From contig NZ_LAHA01000019.1 in the NCBI RefSeq assembly GCF_002608075.1, positions 40,932 through 104,931 on the forward strand: 64,000 bases of DNA. Reading direction: 5' to 3'. The notes beneath the pieces were generated by a model that made no database searches, was not told the DNA's origin, and worked only from the letters and a program-made list of their open reading frames with translations. Shown here one piece after another: positions 34,020 through 43,628 of this stretch; within the stretch, counting starts at the first letter, position 1, and each line of letters begins with the position of its first letter. Source of the stretch: Nostoc linckia z4. GTDB taxonomy: Bacteria; Cyanobacteriota; Cyanobacteriia; Cyanobacteriales; Nostocaceae. Both the position numbers and the translations under genes were made by a program.

Positions 34020-37000
34020 TCAGTTGACTTTGAATTTACTTGCAGTCGTTAATAACTCTTGCGCCATTCCAGATAATTCTTGAAAGACCGTAGCAATTTC
34101 TTGAGATTCTGCAAAAGTTTTATTCGCAATCTCAGCAACATCTTGCATTGATGCAGTTACTGTTACAGATTGCGTCATTTGTTGTTGAGTTGCTGCGGTA
34201 ATTCGCTCGATTAACTGACTAATTTCAGCAGTTGCAGAAACGATCGCATTTAAGTTTTGGCGAGTTTCACTTACTAGGTTTGTGCCTTCCACTACCTGCT
34301 GAATACCAGTTTCCATCGCCACTGCAACTTCCCCGGTTTCTGTTTGAATCTCTTGGACTAATTTTTCAATTTCGATGGTTGCTGCTGCTGACTGGCGAGA
34401 TAGAGAACGCACTTCATCAGCTACAACTGCGAAGCCTTTGCCATATTCACCGGCGCGGGTGGCTTCAATGGCTGCATTCAAAGCTAAAACGTTTGTCTGT
34501 GTGGCAAAATTACCAATCAAGTTCACGACTTTGGAGATTTTTTGCGAAGATTCACTCAAACGTTTAATCTTTTTGCTGGTTTGGGCAACGGTTTCGCGAA
34601 TTCCTTGGATGGCTTTGACAGTTAAGTTCATTGCCGTATCGCCAGAGTCTACAGTTTCGTTAGCTTGTTGTACTGCCAGCTGTACCAACTGGGCACTCAC
34701 CACTACAGCTTGAGTGGAGTCCACCATCTGTTTAATGTCACTTAAAGCTGCGGTCATTTGTTCAGATTGGTGTTGCGCTGAATGAGTTAAGCCTACCAGT
34801 GAAGCATTGCTATTGCTGGAAGTTTGGGCAACTTTTTGGGCTGCTAGTTGTACGTGAATAACTATTTGCCTTAGCGCTTGTAGGGTATTGTTGTAGGCGT
34901 CTGCGATGGTGCCTAATTCATCTTCTGTAATCGGTGCGCGTACTGTTAAATCGCCGTTAAGGGCTGGTCTAAGTGCTGTGAGAAGTTGAATCGATCTTTG
35001 TTGGAGTAATTCCTTAGCAGCTTTTTCCCTTTCTGCTGCTTGTGCTAATTTTTTTGACTGGGCTTGTAGCTGTTGTAAGTATTCAGTTTGTTGTAATGCT
35101 AGCCCGAATTGGCTACCAATGCGCGCTAATAAAGTGACTTCCGATTGTTCCCAATCACGAGTTGTAGAATTTTGATAAGCTGCTAGCAAACCCCACAATT
35201 GTTCCCCTGCAAATACAGGTACGATGGCATAGGCTTTAACTTCAAATTGTTCTAACATATCAATATGGCAGGGAAAATGACCTACCTTATAGATGTCATT
35301 GACAACAAAGTTTTCACCTTGGGCATATCGTCCCCCTTGAGTTTCTTGTAAATGGGTATCTTCCCAAACAGTTTTGATATCGGGGCCTACAAGTTTTACC
35401 CAATTATGACCCACAGACTCCGCTACAAATTCGCCACTCCAATTGGGATTAAAACGATAGACAGCGACGCGATCGCATCTTAATAATTGACGTACTTCAT
35501 GAGTCGCTATTTTAAATATTTCTTCTATATCTAAAGATTGGCGAATCCGGTTAACTATCTTTGTTACCGATTTCTCTTGTTCGGCAAACTGAGACAATTG
35601 CTGAGATTTTACTCGCAGCTGTTCCATATATTCTGCTTGTGATATTGCGACACCAAATTGCAAGCCAATCTGCACTAAAAAATTAACTTCCCAAGGTTGC
35701 CAATCACGAGAACCAGAATTTTGATAAGCTGCTAACAATCCCCATAATTTTTCGCCACAAAATACAGGAACAATTACATAAGCTTTAACTTCAAATTGCT
35801 CTAACATCTCAATATGGCAAGGAGAATGACCAACTTGATAAATGTCATGAGCAACAAAACTTTCACCTTTAGTATATCGCCCACCTTTATTTTCTTGCAT
35901 GTAGGTATCTGCCCAAATAATTTTAATACCAGGGCCTACCAATTTTGTCCAAGTATTACCCACTGACTCAGCGACAAATTCACCACTCCAATCAGGATAA
36001 AAGCGAAAAACCACAACGCGATCGCATTTTAATAATTGCCGGACTTCTTGAGTAGTTGTTTTAAAAATACTTTCTATATCTAAGGATTGTCGAATGCGGT
36101 TGACTGTCTTAGTGACAGTTTTCTCTTGTTCAACTATCTGAGAAAGTTGTTCAGATTTTGTCTGTACTTGTTCGAGATATTCTCCTTGGGTGATAGCCAC
36201 ACCAAATTGCAAACCAATCTGAGTTAAAAAGCTTTCTTCCCAAGGTTGCCAATCGCGGGGGCCAGAATTTTGATAAGCTGCCAGCAAGCCCCATAATTTT
36301 TCTCCAGAAAATATAGGCGCAATGATATAAGCCATCATTTGGAATTGCTCTAAAATATCAATGTGACATTGAGCGTGTCCCGTTTGATAAATGTCTTTGA
36401 CTACAAAAGTTTCACCTTTGGCATAACGTCCTCCTTGGGTTTCTTGTAAGTGGGTATCTTCCCAGACCATTTTAAAATCAGGCCCTACCATTCTTACCCA
36501 ATTATTACCCACTGATTCCGAGACAAACTCACCACCCCAATCAGGTCTAAAACGATAAACACCTACGCGATCGCATTTTAATAGTTGGCGAATTTCCTGT
36601 GTAGTTGTTTGGAAAAGTTTATCGACATTTGATATCCGCAAAATCTTATCGATGACTTTAGCTGCTGATTTCTTCGCTTGTGTTTGTTGTTGCAGTTCTT
36701 TTTGAAATTCAAAGCTATGCAATCTGTAGGTTAATTCTCTGGCAATTTGATATAGTAAGCTAATTTCTCCTTCTTGCCATTGCCTGGAAGTAGAACAATT
36801 ATTGACTGCTAATAATCCCCAAATTTTACCTTCTACTAAAATTGGTAAAGTTAAACTGGCTTTGATTTGATATTTTTCCAGTAGTTGCTTTTGATGGGGT
36901 GTAAGTTGTATTTGACTGGTATCATCAATAGCTACAGACTCTAAATAATCTTGATTCGTATATAAACCAAAAATAATCCCAGGAATATTTTCTCCCAGAG

Positions 37001-37328
37001 TCGGCGTCCAACCTAGCGTTCGAGATTCTGCTAACACATTACCTGATTCTAGGGAATTAAATTGATAAATTAAAGCGCGATCGCAGCCTATTTTTTCTCT
37101 AATTTGTGTTACAGTACTTTTCAGTAGAGTATTAAAATCTGTAGCCTGACGCATATGAATTGTAATATCATGTAACTGTGTACGCCAAGTTTTAAATTCT
37201 TGAGCGACGGCATTTAATAAAGAAATTTCATCTCTAGCAATATTGGCTACAGTAGAGCTACCATTCTGATTTTCCACTCCAGGGATTAAACGCTCGTGTT
37301 CAGAGTTATTGTGATACAAAAATGTCAT
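34020..37328 (-). CDS. Methyl-accepting phototaxis protein with four GAF domains, three CBCR-like (PixJ-like)
   Basis: 1102 residues, no membrane segment. GAF1 (about 50-205) is a plain GAF. GAF2-4 are tandem repeats of 183 residues; each carries a Cys-His at the canonical chromophore position of cyanobacteriochromes: Cys321 (HAQCHID), Cys504 (HSPCHIE) and Cys687 (HFPCHID), followed by the family's '(V)[17 protein letters not shown]' strand. None has the second Cys of DXCF types. After them come a HAMP-like segment (about 790-845) and the methyl-accepting signalling domain with tip '[32 protein letters not shown]', seen in parts. It should couple light sensing to CheA. Bilin binding is inferred from the Cys position. 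Confidence 0.9.
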   Translation of the reverse strand: MTFLYHNNSEHERLIPGVENQNGSSTVANIARDEISLLNAVAQEFKTWRTQLHDITIHMRQATDFNTLLKSTVTQIREKIGCDRALIYQFNSLESGNVLAESRTLGWTPTLGENIPGIIFGLYTNQDYLESVAIDDTSQIQLTPHQKQLLEKYQIKASLTLPILVEGKIWGLLAVNNCSTSRQWQEGEISLLYQIARELTYRLHSFEFQKELQQQTQAKKSAAKVIDKILRISNVDKLFQTTTQEIRQLLKCDRVGVYRFRPDWGGEFVSESVGNNWVRMVGPDFKMVWEDTHLQETQGGRYAKGETFVVKDIYQTGHAQCHIDILEQFQMMAYIIAPIFSGEKLWGLLAAYQNSGPRDWQPWEESFLTQIGLQFGVAITQGEYLEQVQTKSEQLSQIVEQEKTVTKTVNRIRQSLDIESIFKTTTQEVRQLLKCDRVVVFRFYPDWSGEFVAESVGNTWTKLVGPGIKIIWADTYMQENKGGRYTKGESFVAHDIYQVGHSPCHIEMLEQFEVKAYVIVPVFCGEKLWGLLAAYQNSGSRDWQPWEVNFLVQIGLQFGVAISQAEYMEQLRVKSQQLSQFAEQEKSVTKIVNRIRQSLDIEEIFKIATHEVRQLLRCDRVAVYRFNPNWSGEFVAESVGHNWVKLVGPDIKTVWEDTHLQETQGGRYAQGENFVVNDIYKVGHFPCHIDMLEQFEVKAYAIVPVFAGEQLWGLLAAYQNSTTRDWEQSEVTLLARIGSQFGLALQQTEYLQQLQAQSKKLAQAAEREKAAKELLQQRSIQLLTALRPALNGDLTVRAPITEDELGTIADAYNNTLQALRQIVIHVQLAAQKVAQTSSNSNASLVGLTHSAQHQSEQMTAALSDIKQMVDSTQAVVVSAQLVQLAVQQANETVDSGDTAMNLTVKAIQGIRETVAQTSKKIKRLSESSQKISKVVNLIGNFATQTNVLALNAAIEATRAGEYGKGFAVVADEVRSLSRQSAAATIEIEKLVQEIQTETGEVAVAMETGIQQVVEGTNLVSETRQNLNAIVSATAEISQLIERITAATQQQMTQSVTVTASMQDVAEIANKTFAESQEIATVFQELSGMAQELLTTASKFKVN

Positions 37329-37412
37329 TGAGTCTACCTCACAATTTGTTATGATTGATAATTAAATAATTGGAATTTAAAATCGATTTGGTATTTATTT
37401 GCTACCAAATTA

Positions 37413-37895
37413 TTAATTTTGAATTCCCCACATGGGAGCTTGGATAATCGTAGCTGCATCCAAATTAAACATCATCTGCTTGGCATCATTAATAAAATAA
37501 CCATGCAAAAAAGGTGAAATTTTGGGATAAAATAAATCAGCACTAGGAGGTTTTATTTGGTTAATATCTAGCCATTCAATATCAAGAAGTTGTCTGACCA
37601 GTACTCCCAGATACTTACTTTCATTTTCCAGAACAATCGCCATCATTTTTGAAAGTAAATTTGAGCCTTGAGAAATTGGAGGATAACCTAACATCGCATC
37701 TAAATCTACTAACCAAAGCATCTCACCACGCCAGTTATAGATACCCAAAACGCAACTCGACATCTGAGGAACTCCACATATTTCTGGCAATGATACTTGC
37801 ACAACTTCTGTGATGTGTTCTAAAGAAATTACGGCTGTATCTTTTACTCCCAAATTAAAACTTAAAAATTTTTTCTTGGTTTCCAAAGCTAGCAA
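37413..37895 (-). CDS. CheW-like adaptor (PixI-like)
   Basis: 160 residues, single CheW domain ('LSFNLGVKDTAVISLEHITEVVQV' in part, 'VLGIYNWRGEMLWLVDLD', 'YLGVLVRQLLDIEWLD'). It links the methyl-accepting protein to the CheA kinase in the taxis complex. Lies 84 bp upstream of the methyl-accepting gene, same strand. Because the neighbours are taxis genes, the PixI/PilI role is well supported. Confidence 0.9.
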   Translation of the reverse strand: MLALETKKKFLSFNLGVKDTAVISLEHITEVVQVSLPEICGVPQMSSCVLGIYNWRGEMLWLVDLDAMLGYPPISQGSNLLSKMMAIVLENESKYLGVLVRQLLDIEWLDINQIKPPSADLFYPKISPFLHGYFINDAKQMMFNLDAATIIQAPMWGIQN

Positions 37896-38011
37896 TCCTT
37901 TGTCATTGATATTTTTGATTCAGCACTATTTAGTAAGTACAGTTTCAGACTGTATAAACGACAAACTCAAATAGTGACATTTATTATGGTTGGACTAGCA
38001 AAAATTAATTA

Positions 38012-38374
38012 CTAGTTAATCAATCGTTTCAGAATTTCTAGTAATTCTTCTCGAACGACTGGCTTAGATAAATAGCCTTCAGCGCCCAACATATTACCCC
38101 AGATTTTATCTACATCACTATTTTTTGTAGAACAAAAAACTACGGGAATTTTGCTGGTGTTAGGGTTATTTTTAAGTTCTCGGCAAATTTCAAAACCACT
38201 TTTACCTGGTAAAATTACATCAAGAAATATGACATCAGGCTTATTTTTATCAATTTTATCTTGAGCTTCTTCACTACTTGTGGCACTAATCACAGAATAA
38301 CCTGCCTGTTGTAAGTAACGGCTGATTATTTCCATATCAGTTAAGCCATCTTCAACAACTAAAACAGTATTCAT
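38012..38374 (-). CDS. CheY-like response regulator (PixH-like)
   Basis: 120 residues, a stand-alone receiver. Acidic pocket Glu8-Asp9, phosphorylation site Asp52 ('VIFLDVILPGKSGFEI'), Thr/Ser at 'VFCSTKNS' and Lys in 'YLSKPV'. Matches PixH/PilH, the second receiver in pilus-taxis operons, which tunes phosphate flow from the kinase. Follows the PATAN-receiver gene after an 826-bp gap. Confidence 0.9.
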   Translation of the reverse strand: MNTVLVVEDGLTDMEIISRYLQQAGYSVISATSSEEAQDKIDKNKPDVIFLDVILPGKSGFEICRELKNNPNTSKIPVVFCSTKNSDVDKIWGNMLGAEGYLSKPVVREELLEILKRLIN

Positions 38375-39200
38375 GGCAACTACCTATTCAACTTTCTTAA
38401 AATGGGAACACAACTAAACTCTAGACGAAAAAATGTGAGTGACTCTACCTGTTTTGAGGACACAGATTAAAGATTTTAAATTTTGAATTTAATCTAGAAT
38501 CAGCACGCTCAAATGATATATACAAATATGGTATTGTCCAACAAACATCAATCAGAGATTAAAGAATAACTAATACTAATTCCAATTTCATGCATTAATA
38601 AACTTCAGAAAATTCTAGGTTTTGAAATTTCAATTATTGCTTGATTGAGGATAATCAGTATAACTTCTTTAGCCGCCAACAAGATTTTACAATTCAAGTA
38701 GAATTGCTAGAAATACAAAAACTTGTATTTATTTAATTTTGATACAATGTTTATGTATAAACCTCAGAAAAAGTACGTAACCAACATAATTTAATGCTTT
38801 TATTCTAGATGTTGAATATGTGGGAAAATTTTAGAAAATAAATATTATTTACTCGATCGATAGGGTGTAATATCATCTCTTAGCAAGGGGAGGGAATTAA
38901 GGGCAATGGCTGTAGGAATCATAACCAATTATGATAGAAGACCTTAATTAAAAATTATATGAATAGATGAAAAAAATAGATGTAGTTTAGAACCACACCT
39001 AATTATGTATTTTCAATTTTGGATTCTCACTTTTTATTCATCACCCCCAGCAATTTAACGATCGCTGAGTTCGGCAAGTGTATTGTTGGTAAAAATTTTT
39101 GTTATGGCTAGCCCTATTCACATTCTGATGTTGATAAATCAAAATTTTCCAATTAATTAAACAATCTGATGATTCATCATCAAGAAAAATTACTAATTTG
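38375..39200. other. 826-bp gap inside the phototaxis operon
   Basis: AT-rich, no convincing frame, RNA gene or STRR array. Unusually long for the space between pixG-like and pixH-like genes, which are normally adjacent. Could hold a promoter for the downstream genes, a small RNA, or the degraded trace of an inserted element. Confidence 0.5.
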
Positions 39201-40403
39201 CTAATTAAAAACCTCTACATTAGATTTATGTTTTTCAATGGGTACGGTGGATGTTGGTAAATATTTTCGTACTATACCCATTACTTTATCAGGTACCACA
39301 GGTTTAGTTAGAAAATCTGTAGAACCCACCACCTTGGCACGAACTCTATCTAAAAGACCATCGCTTCCTGTTAATATAATCACTGGCGTATTGGCAAAAG
39401 CAGAAATTCGTCGCAACTGAGTGCAGATTTCATAACCGCTGGCCACTGGCATAATCAAATCCAAAAAAATCAAGTCCGGTTTGTCTTGAATCAGAGTTGG
39501 TAGAGCTTGTACTGCATCTTCAATTTTAATAAATCTTAGTCCGTTGGCAGTAATAATTTCCTCCAGCATTTTACAAACCTGTGGACTATCATCTACGCAG
39601 GCTACTAGTGGAGTATTCAGCTTCTTTGGTTGTGGGTTAACAGCGTTATTTTTGACCTCAGACGCTACAAAAGGTAAGTCCGGTACTTCCACTAATTCAA
39701 TGATTCCTTTGAGAATATAAGGAAGCAACGAACGACTTAGGGGTAGTACATTTTGCTTCATTTTCACCGCCAAATCTCGCAGAGTAAATTTGCCGTTGAT
39801 AAAATTGACAAAGTTTTTGTATACAGATGGACTTACTATTTGTTGGAGTTGTTCTGGTCGTCGCAGAACAGGTGCTAAGTCAGGAGAAAAATTTGCTAAA
39901 CCAGCTTCTGACCACGTTTTCCACGAGTCTTGCATCTGTTTGACAGACATTTCTGCATTGGTGAAATTTATTGGTGTTTCTAAAATAACTTCTTGGCTAC
40001 GATTGCAAGTGACAGAAACGAAATTTGCTTGCAGAGCTAGGTCAAATAAAAGTTCTGCTATGGTGTTTTCAGCAATTGACTGAATCTGTTCCCTTTGGAT
40101 TTTCTGTTTTTTATGCAGGATTTCTATGAGGCGATAATCCCAGTAATCCATTGACATATCTTGGGAGCGCAACTGTAATTTATCAATGTCAATTTGAGGG
40201 CAATTTTGAACCATCTGTCTACGCCAACGCCGAAAGGGATGAGTTCCTCCTGTTGCCCAAACTATACGTCCCAAGCGATAGTAAAAAGTCCATTGACTGC
40301 CCTTGGAACTTTTAATATTTAATTTGCCATTGTATTGTAGTTGAGTACAAGTTTTAAATTCATTTACTAAGTTATTTGAAACCATCACTTCCGAGTGGGC
40401 CAT
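39201..40403 (-). CDS. PATAN-domain response regulator (PixG/PatA-like)
   Basis: 400 residues. The first 250 residues form a PATAN (DUF4388-type) domain starting 'LVNEFKTCTQLQYNGKLNIKS' in part, with 'YRLGRIVWATGGTHPFRRWRR'. The C-terminal 120 residues are a receiver with phospho-Asp in 'LIFLDLIMPVASGYE', Thr in 'VIILTGSD' and Lys in 'DFLTKPV'. This is the domain order of PatA and PixG, the first receiver of cyanobacterial taxis operons, whose output acts on type IV pili. It is the first gene of the leftward operon here. Confidence 0.9.
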   Translation of the reverse strand: MAHSEVMVSNNLVNEFKTCTQLQYNGKLNIKSSKGSQWTFYYRLGRIVWATGGTHPFRRWRRQMVQNCPQIDIDKLQLRSQDMSMDYWDYRLIEILHKKQKIQREQIQSIAENTIAELLFDLALQANFVSVTCNRSQEVILETPINFTNAEMSVKQMQDSWKTWSEAGLANFSPDLAPVLRRPEQLQQIVSPSVYKNFVNFINGKFTLRDLAVKMKQNVLPLSRSLLPYILKGIIELVEVPDLPFVASEVKNNAVNPQPKKLNTPLVACVDDSPQVCKMLEEIITANGLRFIKIEDAVQALPTLIQDKPDLIFLDLIMPVASGYEICTQLRRISAFANTPVIILTGSDGLLDRVRAKVVGSTDFLTKPVVPDKVMGIVRKYLPTSTVPIEKHKSNVEVFN

Positions 40404-41140
40404 ATTTTATTCCTTTTATTAAAAAACTCGCTCTTAAAAAACCCACATTAGCTATTTAGTGGTTAGCAGATATTTCATACATGAAAATATATTTATTACA
40501 TAGCAGACTAAATCAAAATTATTAAAAACAAGGGAAATAAGCAATATATGGCAATTCCAAATGATTTGTGAAATATTAGATGTTCGGGTTATTGACTGTT
40601 AACCGTTGACAGTCAACAATCAACACCGATATTTTTCACAACTGAAATAGGAATGCTATGGTAACAGTCTTAGTAGTAATGGTTTATTTAGCAGATGTTG
40701 ACGATCGCCATACTTGGTTTTGCTCCTAATCTTCCATCACTCCACTGAGTTGCTATAGCCTGCATCACTAAAATTATTTCAGTATCGATAGTTTATTTTA
40801 ATGATTATCACACTAAAACATATCCGTACAAGTTCTGAATTATTTGTCCAAAAAATCGGATTTTATCTTCCAGATACTCTTCATATTGATTATTATTCTC
40901 AAGTTAAAATCATAATAAATATCTACTAAAATCAACAAATATTAATAGATTATAAAGAGTCTGCGATCGGTGTTAATTTATCGCTGATATTTGGTAGCTA
41001 TCCTAACAATTAGAAATTGCAGTCCAGGGTTATGGAGTAGGCACTGCTTACGGTTTGCTTAAACCCTGATTTTTGCTTTGTAAACAGTGCTTGCTGTGGA
41101 ATTATGAAGAGTAGTGCTAGCTGTTAGTATATAGCAATTA
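40404..41140. other. Intergenic, no gene seen
   Basis: AT-rich. Holds an imperfect inverted GTTGACTGTTAACC repeat (about 40590-40622) of the dispersed family and presumably the promoter of the taxis operon. No frame or RNA gene supported. Confidence 0.5.
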
Positions 41141-42067
41141 TTAGGATTGATTGTGGTTTTTGTAGCTGACAACAGCTGCTCTGAGATTACCTTGGTGTTG
41201 AGAAAGAAGCTGATGGCCTTCGTCTTTTTCTAAACCAGTCCAGTGCATTAATAGAGCTAACTTTACCCACTTGCCACTACGTTCTAATAAAAAACCAGCA
41301 GCTTCTCGACTTAAACCTGTGAGGTCTTGTAAAATTCGCAAAGCGCGATCGCGTAACTTTTGATTTGTTACCGCCACATCCACCATGCGATTGCCGTAAA
41401 CTTTCCCCAGTTTGACCATTACGCCAGTGGAAAGGATATTTAAAGCTAATTTTGTAGCTGTACCAGCCTTCAGACGAGTTGAACCAGCAACGATTTCTGG
41501 CCCTGTCAATAGGCGAATGTCAATATCGGCTTCAAAGCTAACTTGTTCGGCGGGAACGCAGGCGATAAAAATAGTAGCGGCTCCCCGCTGACGAGCTGCA
41601 TTCAGCGCACCGTGGACGTATGGTGTTGTGCCACCAGCAGTGATGCCAACTACCACATCGAGCTGTGTAATGTGGCGTCCTGCGATGGCGGCTTCACCAT
41701 CTTCAATACTGTCTTCTAAATCCTCAGAACTGCGTACCAACGCACCAGCACCACCAGCAATAATTCCCTGTACCAACTCTGGAGGCGTACAAAAAGTAGG
41801 GGGACACTCCGCAGCATCTAATACCCCCAACCGACCGCTTGTACCCGCACCAACATAAAATAAGCGTCCTCCTTGGTGCAAACGCTCTGCGGTGCGTTCA
41901 ATGGCTTGTGCCAATTCAACTTTTGCCGCCGCAACTGCCGCCACTGCCTTTCGATCTTCGTTATTAAACAGCTCTACCAATTCCAGAGAACTCAGCTGGT
42001 CTAGGTTGACACTGTTAGGATTTACTAATTCGGTTAAAAGATGCCCGCGTTCCTGTAGGTTTGTCAT
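41141..42067 (-). CDS. murQ: N-acetylmuramic acid 6-phosphate etherase
   Basis: 308 residues from the ATG at 42067; an in-frame ATG 21 bp further upstream lies in ATTAGTC heptamers and probably is not used. SIS sugar-isomerase domain with 'YVGAGTSGRLGVLDAAECPPTF' in part, 'GITAGGTTPYVHGAL' and the C-terminal UBA-like 'LTGLSREAAGFLLERSG'. MurQ removes the lactyl ether from MurNAc-6-phosphate, giving GlcNAc-6-phosphate in peptidoglycan recycling. No other recycling gene is next to it. Confidence 0.95.
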   Translation of the reverse strand: MTNLQERGHLLTELVNPNSVNLDQLSSLELVELFNNEDRKAVAAVAAAKVELAQAIERTAERLHQGGRLFYVGAGTSGRLGVLDAAECPPTFCTPPELVQGIIAGGAGALVRSSEDLEDSIEDGEAAIAGRHITQLDVVVGITAGGTTPYVHGALNAARQRGAATIFIACVPAEQVSFEADIDIRLLTGPEIVAGSTRLKAGTATKLALNILSTGVMVKLGKVYGNRMVDVAVTNQKLRDRALRILQDLTGLSREAAGFLLERSGKWVKLALLMHWTGLEKDEGHQLLSQHQGNLRAAVVSYKNHNQS

Positions 42068-42190
42068 TTTTCCTTTGTTATTAGTCATTAGTCATCAGTC
42101 ATTAATCTAATGCCCAATACTTCTCTGCGAGAGGCTGCGCCAACGACTACGCTCAGTACAAGTGCCCAATGCTCCATGCTCCATACCAAA

Positions 42191-42625
42191 TTACAATAGT
42201 CCTTCAAATTTTCGGCGAATTTTATCTAATTCGGAATTAGACAATTCTGATTCTTCTGCTGACTGCTGATTAGCATCTAAGGAGTCTTCAGGACTATCAT
42301 ATTTTTCGGCATCTGGTTGCCAGTCGGTTTCTTCAACGTTAAGTTCCGGCGGGGTGACAAGTGAATTACTGTTTTCTGGGATAATTTCCCAGTCATATCC
42401 GGCACTTTCGCAAAATTCTTGGATTTCCTCAGCATCAATAGCCTCTGGTGTAGGTGTGGGGAAATCTTGAGCTTCCAACATCAGGGCATAGCGCGTGGCG
42501 TCGTCTTCTGACTCAAACATCAGAATTGTATTGCGTAGCTTGCCGTTTTCGGCATCGCCCTTCCGAATCGTGTGAATTCCCTCATTTTCGGTTCCGGCAT
42601 TAAACATCAACACAAAAACACGCAT
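42191..42625 (-). CDS. DUF3110 protein
   Basis: 144 residues. The first 95 residues are the DUF3110 domain, restricted to cyanobacteria and plants: 'MRVFVLMFNAGTENEGIHTI' and 'LMFESEDDATRYALMLEAQDFP' followed by 'EIQEFCESAGYDWEIIPE'. The remaining 50 residues are acidic and Ser-rich. Function unknown. Divergent from tamB. Confidence 0.88.
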   Translation of the reverse strand: MRVFVLMFNAGTENEGIHTIRKGDAENGKLRNTILMFESEDDATRYALMLEAQDFPTPTPEAIDAEEIQEFCESAGYDWEIIPENSNSLVTPPELNVEETDWQPDAEKYDSPEDSLDANQQSAEESELSNSELDKIRRKFEGLL

Positions 42626-42902
42626 AAATTTAATTATCTATATTTTCAGATCTAGATCTATTTATATTAAAGTTTTAGATTGTGCATCAGGGAAAGTCAC
42701 ACTTATCAATTTTCACTTTCTTGAGATTTTCCTGAAACCACCAACATCCTTCCGCATAAGTATTGGGTCGAGCAAATGCCGTAACTTAACCCATGAGGCC
42801 TTGGGTTCAGTTAACGTATCCTGGAAATGGCATACTGAATCAATGTGCCAGTTAATGCTTGTGCATCCTCGCTGCATCCGGCAATTAATACAGTGAAAGG
42901 CA

Positions 42903-43628
42903 ATGACTAAATCTCCCAATCAAGATCGTTTCTCCCTCTCTCCGATTCGTAAGCGTCCGTGGTTGCTGGTGTTGAGTCGCGGCGGCATCGCTTTAGGAGG
43001 AATTTTGTTGATTGGAATTGTCGGTGGTATTTGGCGGTTGTGGATTTTTGTCCAAAAAGAGTTAACGCCCTTGGCACAGCAAAGTCTGACTACAACACTC
43101 AACCGTCCAGTAGAACTGGGAAGAGTTACACAATTTTCCTTGACGGGAGTGCAGTTTGGTGCTTCAGCAATCCCCACCACACCCACAGATCCAGATCGAG
43201 CCACAGTGGAATCTGTGGAAGTGACTTTCGACCTCTTGCAGTTAATTTTTAACCGCCACCTCAAGCTAGATGTTACCTTAGTAAATCCAGATATTTACAT
43301 TGAACAGGATGACCAAGGGCGCTGGGTTTCCACTGAAATCGCATCATCAGGTGAACCCGGCATCATTAAAACTGATTTGGATAAACTGCGGTTTCGCAAT
43401 GCCAAGTTGGCATTAATGCCGCAGAAGAGGGGACAAGAGGACGCGGGGACAGGGGGACAGGGGGACGCGGGGACAGGGGGACGCGGGGACGCGGGGACAG
43501 GGGGACGCGGGGACGACGCGGGGACGCGGGGACAGGGGGACGCGGGGACGCAAAGAGTTCTGTCACCATGTCACCGCGTCTCCCACTCTCCGCGTCTTCT
43601 TCATCTCCCGTATCATTTTCAGACCTGA
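42903..43628 (+). pseudogene. tamB: N-terminal segment of TamB, separated by a frameshift
   Basis: Frame of 241 residues. Residues 1-55 carry a cytoplasmic start and membrane anchor ('GGIALGGILLIGIVGGIWRLW'), then an AsmA/TamB N-terminal region to about residue 178 ('FRNAKLALMPQ'). From there it runs through a tandem 8-bp repeat (Gly/Ala/Asp/Arg-rich 'DAGTGGRGDAGTG') and terminates in the wrong frame. The rest of the gene continues at 43568 in the next frame. Loss of one 8-bp unit, or gain of two, would rejoin both halves into a protein of about 2000 residues. Read as one gene with a repeat-length-dependent frame, or as a broken gene. Confidence 0.8.
43438..43552. repeat. Octamer tandem repeat inside tamB (GGGGACGC/GGGGACAG)
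   Basis: About 14 units of 8 bp, GGGGACGC and GGGGACAG, with one 5-bp irregularity. The unit length is not a multiple of three and neither unit contains a stop in any sense frame, so copy-number change shifts the reading frame without ending it. The frame difference between the two halves (42903 frame versus 43568 frame) equals that caused by one extra unit. Confidence 0.9.
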
